Source: Oscillospiraceae bacterium (GTDB lineage: Bacteria > Bacillota > Clostridia > Oscillospirales > Ruminococcaceae). From it: 64,000 nucleotides of DNA. The position numbers and the translations under genes are program-made. A model generated the notes under the pieces. That model saw nothing but the letters and a program-made list of their open reading frames with translations. It was not told where the DNA came from and ran no database searches. Where the stretch lies: positions 1 through 64,000 of the forward strand of contig JAGAWT010000028.1 of NCBI GenBank assembly GCA_018110985.1, written 5' to 3'. Positions 1 through 10,400 of this stretch are shown here, piece by piece. How positions within the stretch are numbered: position 1 is the stretch's first letter; every line of letters starts with the position of its first letter.

Positions 1-1
1 A

Positions 2-1948
2 GTGCCCGCATCCTGCAAGGAAGAGGGGACTTATGAGGAAGTTGTTTATTGTTCCGAATGTGGTGAAGAACTCCACAGAGAGACAAAGGCGAGAGAAAAA
101 CTTGCTCATATTCCTGCGGAGGCTGTGAGGGAGAATGAAGTGCCCGCATCCTGCAAGGAAGAGGGGACATATGAAGAAGTAGTTTACTGTTCCGAGTGCG
201 GTGAGGAGCTTAGCAGAGAGACAAAGACAATCGAAAAACTTGCTCACACTCCTGCCGAAGCAGTGAGGGAGAACGAAGTGCCTGCAACTTGCAAAGCAGA
301 AGGAACTTATGAGGAAGTAGTTTATTGCTCCGAATGTGGTGATGAGCTTAGCAGAGAAACGAAAACGATAGAAAAGCTCGCTCACACCCCCGCCGAAGCA
401 GTGAGGGAGAATGAAGTGCCCGCATCCTGCAAGGCAGAAGGGACATATGATGAGGTTGTATATTGCTCCGAATGTGGTGAGGAGCTTAGCAGAGAAACAA
501 AAACAATTGACAAAATCGCTCATACTCCTGCGGAGGCTGTGAGGGAGAATGAGGTGCCTGTATCCTGCAAGGCAGGAGGGGCTTATGAGGAAGTTGTTTA
601 TTGTTCCGAGTGCGGCGAAGAACTAAGCAGAGAGACAAGGACCATCGAAAAGCTCGCTCATACTCCAGCCGATGCAGTGAAAGAGAATGAAGTGCTCGCA
701 TCCTGCAAGGCGGAGGGCACATATGAGGAAGTGATCTATTGCTCCGAATGTGGTGAGGAACTGAGCAGGGAGACAAAAGTTATCGAAAAACTTGCTCATA
801 TTCCTGCGGAGGCAGTTAAGGAAAATGGATTGCCCGCATCCTGCAAAGCAGAAGGGGAATATGATGAAGTAGTTTATTGTTCCGAATGTGGAGAAGAACT
901 TCACAGAGAGACAAAAACAATCGAAAAACTCGCTCATTCTCCTGCGGAAGCAGTTAGGGAGAACGAATTGCCCGCATCCTGCAAGGCGGAAGGCACATAT
1001 GAGGAAGTAGTTTATTGCTCCGAATGCGGTGAGGCGCTTAGCAGGGAAACAAAAACGATAGAAAAGCTCGCTCACATTCCTGCCGAAGCAGTTAGGGAGA
1101 ACGAAGTGCCTGCATCCTGCGAGGAAGAAGGGGCATATGAGGAGGTAGTTTACTGTTCCGAGTGCGGTGAGGAATTAAGCAGAGAGACGAAAACAATTGA
1201 CAAAATCGCTCATACTCCTGCCGAAGCAGTGCGGGAGAATGAAGTGCCCGCATCCTGCAAGGAAGAAGGGGCATATGAGGAAGTTGTCTATTGTTCCGAA
1301 TGTGGTGAGGAGCTAAGCAGAGAGACAAAAACAATTGACAAAATCGCTCATATTCCTGCGGAAGCAGTAAGGGAGAACGAAGTGCTCGCATCCTGCAAGG
1401 CGGAAGGCACATATGAGAAAGTAGTTTATTGCTCCGAGTGTGGGGAGGAACTTAGCAGAGAGAAGAAAACAGTCAAAAAGAGTGCTCATACTCCAGCCGA
1501 AGCGGTGAGGGAGAATGAGGTGCTCGCATCCTGCAAGGCAGAAGGAACATATGATGAAGTGATCTATTGCTCCGAGTGCGGTGAGGAACTTAGCAGGGAA
1601 ACAAAAACAATTGACAAAATCGCTCATATCCCTGCGGAGGCGGTGACGGAAAAACTTGTGCCGGCAACATACAGCGGGACAGGCTCCTGCGACGAAGTCA
1701 TATACTGCACCGTCTGCGGAAAGGAGCTTTCGAGGACACAGGTCATTATTGAGAACCTTTCCCGTGAAAAGCTGTATGATCTGGATCGTGACGGTATCAC
1801 GGACAAAGAGGATATCGATATCCTCGCACGGCATATCATGAACAGAAAGCCCTATGATGAAACACTTGACCTGAACGGTGACGGGATCGTGGATGCGGCA
1901 GACCTTGAGGAGATAAAGATTTATATTTACTCCCTGATGCAGACATAG
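2..1948 (+). CDS. Secreted 46-residue-repeat protein with C-terminal dockerin (5' truncated)
   Basis: Reading frame is open from the window edge, so the start and any signal peptide lie upstream. The visible 648 residues hold 13 tandem units of 46 residues (138 bp); 12 are close copies and the last is diverged. Each unit carries a Cys about 17 residues before a YCSECGEEL core, three Cys per unit, which resembles a half zinc-ribbon repeat seen in clostridial surface proteins. Residues 591-648 form a type I dockerin: two F-hand-like segments (DLDRDGITDKED and DLNGDGIVDAAD) joined by a linker. Dockerins bind cohesins of cellulosomes or cell-surface scaffolds, so the protein is probably displayed outside the cell on such a scaffold. 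What the repeats bind is unknown. High identity between units suggests recent expansion. Dockerin call is firm; repeat function is not. Confidence 0.85.
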   Translation: MPASCKEEGTYEEVVYCSECGEELHRETKAREKLAHIPAEAVRENEVPASCKEEGTYEEVVYCSECGEELSRETKTIEKLAHTPAEAVRENEVPATCKAEGTYEEVVYCSECGDELSRETKTIEKLAHTPAEAVRENEVPASCKAEGTYDEVVYCSECGEELSRETKTIDKIAHTPAEAVRENEVPVSCKAGGAYEEVVYCSECGEELSRETRTIEKLAHTPADAVKENEVLASCKAEGTYEEVIYCSECGEELSRETKVIEKLAHIPAEAVKENGLPASCKAEGEYDEVVYCSECGEELHRETKTIEKLAHSPAEAVRENELPASCKAEGTYEEVVYCSECGEALSRETKTIEKLAHIPAEAVRENEVPASCEEEGAYEEVVYCSECGEELSRETKTIDKIAHTPAEAVRENEVPASCKEEGAYEEVVYCSECGEELSRETKTIDKIAHIPAEAVRENEVLASCKAEGTYEKVVYCSECGEELSREKKTVKKSAHTPAEAVRENEVLASCKAEGTYDEVIYCSECGEELSRETKTIDKIAHIPAEAVTEKLVPATYSGTGSCDEVIYCTVCGKELSRTQVIIENLSREKLYDLDRDGITDKEDIDILARHIMNRKPYDETLDLNGDGIVDAADLEEIKIYIYSLMQT

Positions 1949-1955
1949 TGCAAAT

Positions 1956-1991
1956 ACACCCGCAGATATACCTGTCTGCGGGTGTGCTTTT
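1956..1991 (+). terminator. Rho-independent terminator of the dockerin gene
   Basis: Perfect 11-bp stem ACACCCGCAGA / TCTGCGGGTGT (1956-1966 with 1975-1985), 8-nt loop, then GCTTTTAT. It starts 8 bases after the stop codon. Confidence 0.85.
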
Positions 1992-2158
1992 ATCTGAGTG
2001 GGACTGCGTATGAGGGTGAACGCCGCAGTCCCGGTGCTGTCGATCCTATGGACTTGGTGAATATGCGCAGATGAAAGGGGATTTGCAGGTGTAATTTGTG
2101 AAAGAAGGATAATTTGGAGAAAATAAAGTTAACAAAGGGAAAATTTTCAAAAAAACAC

Positions 2159-2187
2159 TTGACAACCGCCGATTTTTATGATAAAAT
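2159..2187 (+). promoter_or_regulatory. Sigma-A promoter of the T-box/LeuA-like operon
   Basis: TTGACA (2159-2164), 17-bp spacer, TAAAAT (2182-2187). The predicted transcript starts near 2194, at the beginning of the T-box leader. The spacer from 1992 to 2158 shows nothing else recognisable. Confidence 0.8.
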
Positions 2188-2194
2188 CCAAAAT

Positions 2195-2540
2195 TGTAAT
2201 AACACAAATGCTATGACGGGAAAAAAGGCTGTGTTTTTGTTTTCAGAGAGCCGCCGGTGCTGTGAGGGCGGTAACGAGGTACAGTTATAACTCATCCCCG
2301 AGCATTCCGCTGAACTCCCCGGAGCAGGAAGATGCTGCACGGACAGACTGCTGTATACGGCTGACTGCCGAAAAGCCGCTTTGTGCAGGGTCGGGGCTAT
2401 TAGGTCGGAACGGGCTTCTCCCGTTACTGGGAAGCGCATTGATCGATGCGGCTGAGGTGTATCAAGTATACACGAAGAAGAGTGGTAACACGGGTAATAC
2501 TCGTCTCTTATGCCTATTGGCGTAAGGGGCTTTTTTGTTA
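2195..2540 (+). promoter_or_regulatory. T-box leader, leucine type (CTC specifier)
   Basis: Stem I carries the AG-bulge motif CAGAGAGCCGCCGG (from 2244). On its 3' side the specifier region reads AACTCATCCCCGAGC, giving CTC (Leu) at 2291-2293; a second AACTC at 2313-2317 would also read Leu. Next come a GTGTA/TACAC stem (2457-2473), the conserved T-box core AAGAGTGGTAACACGGGT (2478-2495) with its partner CGTCTCTT (2502-2509), and a terminator stem CTTATGCC/GGCGTAAG followed by GGGGCTTTTTTG. Uncharged tRNA-Leu should pair with specifier and T-box bulge and favour the antiterminator. A Leu specifier agrees with the LeuA-like gene that follows. The exact specifier register is my reading; the class is clear. 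Confidence 0.88.
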
Positions 2541-2598
2541 TCATAAACAGTAAATGACACAGAAAGTGCAGCGGATGCCTTTCGGAAACGAGGTAAAT

Positions 2599-3999
2599 AT
2601 GAAAACCATCAAGCTTATCGACATGACTCTGGCTGCTGCAGGCAGCGGGATATCCTTCAAGGAAAAGCTGGAGACTGCCCGTACCGTGGATCACATGAAG
2701 GCGGATGCCATTTCTCTCCCTCCCATAGGCGGCAGCAAGGCTGATACACTTGCAAACAAGACTATCGCATCTATGGTCAAGGCGGAGATATCCGCAGCGG
2801 TGAACATCTGCAGCGGACTTACGGAACAGACATGGGAAAGCGTGCGCTCTGCCCACCGCCCCTCTCTTAACCTGCTTTGCCCCGTTTCCACCGTACAGAT
2901 GGAGTATTCCTGCCACAAGAAGGCACCCGCAATGCTGGAGGCTGTCAAGGAAGAGGTGGCAAAGTGCCGCTTTTACAGTGAGATAGTTGAATTTACCGCA
3001 GTTGATGCCACAAGGGCAGAGCCCGAATTCCTTGCGGCTGCCGTAAATGCCGCAATAGAGGCAGGCGCTGCACGCATAACACTTTGCGACACCGCAGGCA
3101 TCTTCCTCCCCGATGAATTCAAGTCTTTTATAGAAGATCTCAGAAAGGCTGCCCCCGCCCTTGAAAACGCAGAGCTTTATGTACAGCCCTCCGACGATAT
3201 GGGGATGGCTGCTGCCTGTGCTGCGGCTGCTATATCCGCAGGGGCTGCGGGCGTGAAGTGTACTGCCGTTCCCGCAGGGCTCCCCACCTTCGAGCAGATG
3301 TCACTGCTGGTGGCAAAGAAGGGCGCAGCGCTCGATATCGACAGCTCCATCCGCACTACCGACCTTTCCCGCAGTGCGGCACAGATAGCGAATATACTCT
3401 CCCGCAAGGAGGAGAAGGAAAGCCCTACGGCGGGGCTATCCATGGGGGATATTTCCGAGGTCACCCTTGATGCGGGGGATGATATCTCCGAGGTCATAAA
3501 GGTGATAAACCGTATGGGCTATGACCTGAGCGAGGAGGATTACGCCAAGGTATACGAGGAATTCCGCAGGGTGAGCGGCAAAAAGCACTATGTGGGCACA
3601 AAGGAGCTGGATGCCATAATCGCAGCCTCCGCAATGCAGGTGCCCTCCAGCTACAGGCTCGACAATTTCGTGATAAACAGCGGCAACATAATCACAGCCA
3701 CAGCAAATGTGCTCCTTATCAACAAGGACGGCGAGAAGATAAGAGGCGTGGGGACGGGAGACGGCCCCATAGATGCGGCTTTTGTGGCAATAGAACAGAT
3801 AATCGGTCACCACTACGAGCTGGATGACTTCAGGATAAAGACCGTTACCGAGGGCAGGGATGCAATGGGCAGCGCCCTTGTAAAGCTGAGAGCAGAGGGC
3901 AAGGTCTATTCCGGCAGCGGCATATCCACCGACATCATAGGGGCATCTATACGTGCATACATCAGCGCACTCAACAAGATAGTCTATGATATGCAGTAA
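2599..3999 (+). CDS. LeuA-like protein (alpha-isopropylmalate synthase regulatory domain), catalytic site degenerate
   Basis: 466 residues. ATG 2599 follows GAGGTAA at good spacing; an upstream in-frame start at 2554 has no ribosome site. Residues 1-270 align with the HMGL-like TIM barrel of 2-isopropylmalate synthase. Residues about 350-466 match the LeuA C-terminal regulatory domain (GDGPIDAAF, EGRDAMGSALV, GSGISTDIIGASIRAYISALN). Key catalytic motifs are missing: the family's LRDGEQ is replaced by LAAAGS (A12-A13 where Arg-Asp belong), and the metal-binding HxHND is replaced by QPSDD (196-200). It therefore may not condense acetyl-CoA with ketoisovalerate, and could be a leucine-sensing subunit or do another reaction. 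The Leu T-box upstream ties it to leucine supply. Twelve bases separate it from the next gene, implying one operon. Family call is strong, function open. Confidence 0.82.
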   Translation: MKTIKLIDMTLAAAGSGISFKEKLETARTVDHMKADAISLPPIGGSKADTLANKTIASMVKAEISAAVNICSGLTEQTWESVRSAHRPSLNLLCPVSTVQMEYSCHKKAPAMLEAVKEEVAKCRFYSEIVEFTAVDATRAEPEFLAAAVNAAIEAGAARITLCDTAGIFLPDEFKSFIEDLRKAAPALENAELYVQPSDDMGMAAACAAAAISAGAAGVKCTAVPAGLPTFEQMSLLVAKKGAALDIDSSIRTTDLSRSAAQIANILSRKEEKESPTAGLSMGDISEVTLDAGDDISEVIKVINRMGYDLSEEDYAKVYEEFRRVSGKKHYVGTKELDAIIAASAMQVPSSYRLDNFVINSGNIITATANVLLINKDGEKIRGVGTGDGPIDAAFVAIEQIIGHHYELDDFRIKTVTEGRDAMGSALVKLRAEGKVYSGSGISTDIIGASIRAYISALNKIVYDMQ

Positions 4000-4011
4000 A
4001 AGGGGGACAAT

Positions 4012-6510
4012 ATGAAACTTTCTTTTTCCATAGAACACTGGAACGATACGGACTGGCAGAGCTTTACTGCCGCCGCCGAATACACGGGAATGAAGGGCAT
4101 AGAGATGCACGATATCACAGGCGTGCGCTTTATGGGAAAGGATTCACCCACGAACCCTGAGCTTGCGTCCTCCGTGCGCCGCAGGCTGAGGAATGCGGGT
4201 CTTTCCGTCCCCTGTATAGATACGGTGGGAGACTTTACGGATGAGGGCTTCCCCGCAGAGTTTGCGGAATGTGCCGAAACTGCCATCAACCTTGGCGTTC
4301 CCTGTATTAGCGTACACACGGACTGCACCGACAAGGAGACCTGCTTTGCAGCTCTTTCCGACCTGACAGACATCTGCACGGGAGATGTGTGCATACTGGT
4401 GGAGACAGCAGGCGCCTATTCCGATACCCAGAAGCTTCGTGACCTTCTCAACGAATTTGCGGACGACCAGTCGCTGGCGGCCTGCTGGAATATGTCTGCC
4501 ACATCCGGGATAGGCAGGGAGGATGCGGAGACTACCATCACAAATCTGGGTGCCTATGTACACCATGTGCATATCTGCGACTATTCACCGGCGGACGGGG
4601 GCATAACCCCGCAGCTCATGGGGGAGGGCGTGCTCCCGGTGGAGGAGATGATGAACGCTCTGCGCTCCGTGAACTATGACGGCTTCATCTCCCTGCAGTG
4701 GGATCCCGCAAGCGCCCCCGACATTGCCGATCTGGAGATAATCCTCTCCCAGTTCAAGAACTATATGAGGAGCTTCAAGGGCACAAGGCGAAGCCGCAGC
4801 AACCTTTACTGGAACAAGTCCCACACAGGGAACTATGTCTGGAAGAAGGAGAGCCTTATAAACAAGACATTCCCGGAAGTGCTGGATACCATGGTGGAGC
4901 TTTTCCCCGACCAGACTGCCGTTAAGTTCACCACCCTTGATTATGAGCGCACCTATTCCCAGTTCAGGGACGACGTGGACGAATTTGCAAGGACACTGGT
5001 CTCCCTTGGAGTGAGAGCGGGCAGCAAGGTCACCATCTGGGCGACGAATGTCCCCGCCTGGTTCCTTACCTTCTGGGCAGCCACAAAGATAGGCGCCGTG
5101 CTGGTGACAATGAATACCGCCTACAAGATACATGAGGCGGAGTACCTGCTCAGACAGTCCGACACCCACACCCTTGTAATGATAGACGGCTACCGTGACT
5201 CAAACTACAAGGAGATAATAAACGAGCTGTGTCCCGAACTCAAGGACAACAAGCCCGGTTCGCCCCTCCACGCAAAGAGGCTCCCCTTCCTGCGGAATGT
5301 AATAACCGTAGGGTTCAGGATGCCCGGTGCTCTCACCTGGGAGGAATCCCTTGCCTATGCGGAAAAGACCCCCATGGAGGAGATACGCCGTATGCAGGCA
5401 GCCATAGACGTGAACGATGTGTGCAATATGCAGTACACCTCCGGCACCACAGGCTTCCCCAAGGGCGTTATGCTCACCCACTACAACATTGTGAATGACG
5501 GCAAATCCATAGGCGACGGCATGGATCTTTCCACCGCCGACAGGATGATGATACAGGTGCCCATGTTCCACTGCTTCGGCATGGTGCTGGCTATGACCGC
5601 TACCATGACCCACGGCGGCACCATTCTCCCCATACCGTATTTTTCTCCAAAATCCTCTCTTGCCTGCATAAACAACGAGCACATCACCGCATTCCACGGA
5701 GTGCCCACCATGTTTATAGCGATGCTTTCCCACAAGGACTTCCCCAAGACGGATTTTTCCTATATGAGAACGGGCATAATGGCAGGCAGCCCCTGCCCCA
5801 TCGCAGTTATGCGTGACGTGGTGGAGAAGATGCATATGCCGGAGATAGTTATAGTTTACGGTCAGACAGAGGCTTCTCCCGGCTGTACCATGAGCCATAC
5901 CACCGATCCCCTTGAAGTGCGTGTGACCACTGTGGGAAGCGCCTTCCCCGAGGTGGAGTGCAAGATAGTGGATCCCGAGACCGGAGAGGACTGCCCGGAT
6001 GAGGTCGTGGGCGAGTTCGTGGCGAGAGGCTACAACATCATGAAGGGCTACTACAAGATGCCCAAGGCAACAGCATCCGCCATAGACAAGGACGGCTGGC
6101 TCCATACGGGAGACCTTGCCTGCCGTATGCCTGACGGGAACTACAAGATAACCGGCCGTCTGAAGGATATGATAATCAGAGGCGGAGAGAATATCTACCC
6201 CAAGGAGATAGAGGAATTCATCTATACTCATCCCAAGGTGTCCGACGTACAGGTCATCGGTGTGCCCGACAAGGCGATGGGCGAAGAGATAATGGCCTGC
6301 ATCATCCTGAAAAAGGGAGAGGAAATGACTGCGGACGAGATGAAGAAATTCGTGCTGGATCATATGGCAAAGCACAAGGTGCCGAAGTACATCGAGTTTG
6401 TGGACTCCTTCCCCATGAACGATGCGGGTAAGATACAAAAGTACAAGATGAGGGAGCAGGCTGTGGAGAAGCTCGGTCTCCAGGCGGATGCATCCATCGA
6501 AACAGCGTAA
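4012..6510 (+). CDS. Fusion: sugar-isomerase-like TIM barrel plus AMP-forming acyl-CoA synthetase
   Basis: 832 residues with two modules. Residues 1 to about 255 look like a xylose-isomerase-type/AP-endonuclease-2 TIM barrel (sugar phosphate isomerase/epimerase family): SIEHWNDTDW start, SVHTDC, VETAG, HHVHICDYSP. Residues about 275-832 are a complete acyl-CoA ligase: P-loop YTSGTTGFPKGVMLTH from Y475, YGQTEASPG, GWLHTGDLA, KDMIIRGGENIYPKEIEE and the catalytic lysine K807 in GKIQKYK. The ligase activates a carboxylic acid to acyl-AMP and then acyl-CoA in the cytoplasm; the motif set resembles medium-chain FadD-type ligases but the substrate is not readable. The barrel may supply or modify the substrate, which is inference. 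Start ATG 4012 has AGGGGGACA upstream. It lies inside the Leu T-box operon, 12 bases after the LeuA-like gene. Confidence 0.85.
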   Translation: MKLSFSIEHWNDTDWQSFTAAAEYTGMKGIEMHDITGVRFMGKDSPTNPELASSVRRRLRNAGLSVPCIDTVGDFTDEGFPAEFAECAETAINLGVPCISVHTDCTDKETCFAALSDLTDICTGDVCILVETAGAYSDTQKLRDLLNEFADDQSLAACWNMSATSGIGREDAETTITNLGAYVHHVHICDYSPADGGITPQLMGEGVLPVEEMMNALRSVNYDGFISLQWDPASAPDIADLEIILSQFKNYMRSFKGTRRSRSNLYWNKSHTGNYVWKKESLINKTFPEVLDTMVELFPDQTAVKFTTLDYERTYSQFRDDVDEFARTLVSLGVRAGSKVTIWATNVPAWFLTFWAATKIGAVLVTMNTAYKIHEAEYLLRQSDTHTLVMIDGYRDSNYKEIINELCPELKDNKPGSPLHAKRLPFLRNVITVGFRMPGALTWEESLAYAEKTPMEEIRRMQAAIDVNDVCNMQYTSGTTGFPKGVMLTHYNIVNDGKSIGDGMDLSTADRMMIQVPMFHCFGMVLAMTATMTHGGTILPIPYFSPKSSLACINNEHITAFHGVPTMFIAMLSHKDFPKTDFSYMRTGIMAGSPCPIAVMRDVVEKMHMPEIVIVYGQTEASPGCTMSHTTDPLEVRVTTVGSAFPEVECKIVDPETGEDCPDEVVGEFVARGYNIMKGYYKMPKATASAIDKDGWLHTGDLACRMPDGNYKITGRLKDMIIRGGENIYPKEIEEFIYTHPKVSDVQVIGVPDKAMGEEIMACIILKKGEEMTADEMKKFVLDHMAKHKVPKYIEFVDSFPMNDAGKIQKYKMREQAVEKLGLQADASIETA

Positions 6511-6533
6511 GCGCTTAGAAAGTGACATAAATT

Positions 6534-7352
6534 ATGAAACATTTGATAGATGCTCACTGCCATATCTATCCGGAAAAGATAGCGGCAAGGGCAGTAGAGG
6601 GCATAGATACTTTTTACGACGGGCTGCCGGGAGGACACCTTGACGGTCTCAGCAGCACACTTCTGAGAGAGGGCAGGGCTGCGGGAGCAGAGCATTTTAT
6701 AGTCTTTTCCGTTGCCACCACCCCGCACCAGGTACAGAGCATCAACAGCTTCATATCCGATGAGGTGAAGAAGTCGGGGGGCGCCTTTACGGGGCTCGGT
6801 ACTCTGCACCTTGATTCGGAGGATGTAAGGGGCGACCTTGAACACCTTACGGAGCTGGGGCTCAAGGGTGTCAAGCTGCACCCGGACATTCAGGGCTTCA
6901 ACATTGACGACCCGAGAGCCATGCGCATTTATGAGATGTGTGAGGATAAGGGTCTTGTGATATATGTCCACACGGGCGACAAAAGATATGACAACTCAAA
7001 CCCCGACAGGGTCGTGAGGATACTGAAGGCCTTCCCCAAGCTGAAATTTGTGGGCCCCCACTTCGGAGGATGGAGCGTGTGGAAGGATGCTTTAAGGCTG
7101 CTGCCCGATTATCCCAACATCACTGTTGACACTTCATCCGCCTTTTTCTGGCTGGACAATGACTTTGCACGGGAGATCATCCGTGCCTACGGCTCCGAAA
7201 GAGTGATGTACGGTACGGATTTCCCCATGTGGACCGAAGAATATGAGCTGGGGAGGCTGAACTCTCTCGGACTTGAAGAGGACGAACTGGAAAATATCGC
7301 ATGGCGTACCTGTGCAAAGCTGCTTGATATAAAGCTTGGCGGCGGGCAGTAG
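6534..7352 (+). CDS. Amidohydrolase family 2 metal-dependent hydrolase
   Basis: 272 residues, about the usual size for the amidohydrolase-2 (ACMSD-like) branch. Metal and active-site signatures run in order: DAHCHIYP at the N-terminus (HxH pair), GVKLHPD, YVHTGD, GPHFGG and YGTDFPMW, the last Asp being the usual catalytic base. It should hydrolyse or decarboxylate a small cyclic or carboxylated substrate in the cytoplasm; the substrate cannot be told. It starts 23 bases after the ligase fusion and reads the same way, so it probably belongs to the same transcript. The ribosome site is weak (GAAAGTGAC). Confidence 0.8.
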   Translation: MKHLIDAHCHIYPEKIAARAVEGIDTFYDGLPGGHLDGLSSTLLREGRAAGAEHFIVFSVATTPHQVQSINSFISDEVKKSGGAFTGLGTLHLDSEDVRGDLEHLTELGLKGVKLHPDIQGFNIDDPRAMRIYEMCEDKGLVIYVHTGDKRYDNSNPDRVVRILKAFPKLKFVGPHFGGWSVWKDALRLLPDYPNITVDTSSAFFWLDNDFAREIIRAYGSERVMYGTDFPMWTEEYELGRLNSLGLEEDELENIAWRTCAKLLDIKLGGGQ

Positions 7353-7423
7353 AGAGGGAGCGGTTAGGCATTCAGGTATCCGCTTCGGGAACTCCTGCCC
7401 CATAACGCCGAAAGGAGAACGCA

Positions 7424-10400
7424 TTGAAAGAAAAGAAATATCTTACGATGGACGGCAATGAGGCTGCCGCCTATATAGCCTACGCTTTTACGGAGGTAGC
7501 AGCCATTTACCCCATTACCCCCTCATCGCCCATGGCGGGAAAGACGGATGTCTGGTCTGCGGGGGGAAGGAAGAATATATTCGGACAGACTGTCAGACTG
7601 GTGGAGATGCAGGCGGAGTCCGGGGCAATAGCCGCCGTACACGGAGCTGCCGAGACAGGAGCTCTTGCCACCAGCTATACATCCTCACAGGGGCTCATGC
7701 TGATGATCCCGACCATGTACCGTATTTCCGGTGAGCGTCACCCTGCGGTGCTCCATGTTGCTGCAAGAACAGTGGGTACCCACGCTCTCTCCATTTTCGG
7801 CGATCACTCCGATGTTTATGCCTGTATGCAGACCGGCTGGGGCATGATAGGCACATCGAGCGTGCAGGAGGTCATGGATCTGGCAGGTGTGGCTCACCTT
7901 TCCGCCATAAAGGGGCGTGTGCCCTTCATGCACTTTTTTGACGGCTTCCGTACCTCACATGAGATAAACAAGGTGGAGGCTCTTTCCTATGAGGAACTGG
8001 CTTCGCTTGCGGACTACGAGGCGATAGATGCTTTCAGAGCCCATGCACTGAACCCGGAGCATCCCATGATCCGTGCCACGGTGCAGAACCCGGATATCTA
8101 TTTCCAGGTGCGTGAGGCGAACAACTCCGACTATGATTCCCTTCCGGACATAGTAGAGGGCTACATGGAGAAGATAAACGCCCTTACAGGCAGGGATTAC
8201 CATATCTTCAACTATTACGGCGCCCCCGATGCGGACAGGGTCATCATCGCCATGGGCTCTGTGTGCTCCTGCATAGAGGAAACTGTGGACTATCTTAACT
8301 CAAAGGGGGAGAAAACGGCTGCCATACAGGTGCACCTTTTCCGTCCCTTTGACATAAAGCGCTTTATAAACTCCATACCGGAAAGCGTGAAGAAGATAGC
8401 CGTGCTTGACCGTACCAAGGAGATAGGCAGCTCCGGTGAGCCCCTTTACAGAGATGTGCGCACCGCACTTTTCGGCAGGGATATAAAGGTGGTGGGAGGC
8501 AGATACGGCCTTTCCTCCAAGGATACCACTCCCGCACAGATAGCAGCAGTTTTTGAGGAGCTTAAAAAGGATGAGCCCAAAAACAGCTTCACCATAGGCA
8601 TAAACGACGATGTGACCCACCTTTCGCTCGATGTGCCCGCACCCCTTTACTTCAACGACGGCGGAGTGGTGAGCTGCAAGTTCTGGGGGCTTGGCGGAGA
8701 CGGTACCGTGGGCGCCAATCACGACACTGTCAATATCATCAACACCCATACCTCCAAGTATGCTCAGGCATATTTTGAGTATGACGCCAAAAAGAGCTTC
8801 GGTGTCACAAAGTCGCATCTGCGGTTCGGCGACAAGCCCATACGCTCCTCCTATTTCGTAAAGCAGGCAGATCTCCTTGCCTGTCACACGCCCTCCTACA
8901 TAAAAAGCTACGACATAGCCGAGGAGGTAAAGCCCGGGGGCATACTCCTGCTCAACTGCTCCTGGAGCAGGGAACAGCTTGAAAAGGAGCTTCCCGCCAA
9001 GGAGAAGCGCTGCATCGCCCGAAACGGCATAAAGCTCTACACCATTGATGCCATCGGCATAGCCGAAAAGCTGGGGCTGGGACGTCACACCAACATGGTG
9101 CTCCAGTCCGCATTCTTCCGCCTTATGCCGGTCATCCCCGAGGAAGAGGCAATGTCATACATGAAGGAGGCGTGCAGAAAGCGCTTCTTTGCCAAGGGCG
9201 AGGAAGTGGTGGAGCGCAACCTTTCTGCCATAGATGCAGGTGCAGAGGGCGTGGTAAGGATAGAGGTGCCCGCAGGATGGGCAGATGCCCGTGATGAGGA
9301 AAAGCCCCGCAGAAATGTCCCGGATGTGGTCACAAAGCTCCTTGACCCCATAAACGCACAAAAGGGAGACGATCTTCCCGTCAGTGCCTTCAGGGGATAT
9401 GAGGACGGAGTCATGGACATGGGTCTTACCGCCTATGAAAAGAGGGGCATTGCCACCTTTGTGCCCGTGTGGGATCCCGACAGGTGCCTGCAGTGCAACA
9501 AGTGTGCATTTGTATGCCCCCATGCGGTCATCCGCCCCTATCTGCTGAACGAGGATGAAAAGCAGGGCGCTCCCGAGGGCATGAAGACTGCTGCTGCCAA
9601 GGGAAAGCAGGCGGAGGGTCTGTTCTACAGCCTTCAGGTCTCAAAGCTCGACTGCACAGGATGCGGTTCCTGCGTGAACGTATGTCCCGCCAAGGAAAAG
9701 GCTGTCGCCATGGTGCCCGCAGAGGAGGTAAGGGACGACCTTCACATCTGGGAATATGCCCTTTCTCTTTCTGACAAGGGCGATATCTTCGACCCGCATA
9801 CTGTCAAGGGATCTCAGTTCAGACAGCCTCTGGTGGAATTTTCCGCTGCCTGTGCAGGCTGCGGTGAGACCCCGTATGCAAAGCTGCTTACCCAGCTTTA
9901 CGGGGACAGGGTCTACTGGGCAAATGCCACGGGCTGCTCCCAGGCATGGGGTTCGGCGATGCCCGGCATCCCCTACACGGTCAACAGGTGCGGTCACGGC
10001 GTGGCATGGACAAACTCCCTCTTTGAGAACAATGCGGAATTTTCTCTCGGAATGGTGCTGTCCGTTGGTCAGCAGAGAGAGGCTCAGAAAATGCGTATCC
10101 TTTCCTACAGGGAAAAGTGCGCAGATGAGGCTATAAATGCAGCCATTGACAAATGGATCGCCGTATACGACGACTTTGAGGGCTCAAAACCTGCATCCGC
10201 AGAGCTTGTAAGAGCACTGTCAAAGTCGGAGGATGAGGAAGCAAAGACCATACTTCGCCATAAGGATATGCTTTCCAAAAAGACCTTCTGGATGTACGGC
10301 GGCGACGGCTGGGCCTATGACATAGGATTCGGCGGCCTCGATCATGTGGTGGCGAGCGGTGAGGATGTGAATGTGCTCATCGTGGACACGGAGATCTACT

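Noticed and set aside
2-1640. CRISPR array or non-coding satellite at the window start
   Set aside because: The 138-bp periodicity is in one open frame with synonymous differences and ends in a dockerin, so it is coding.
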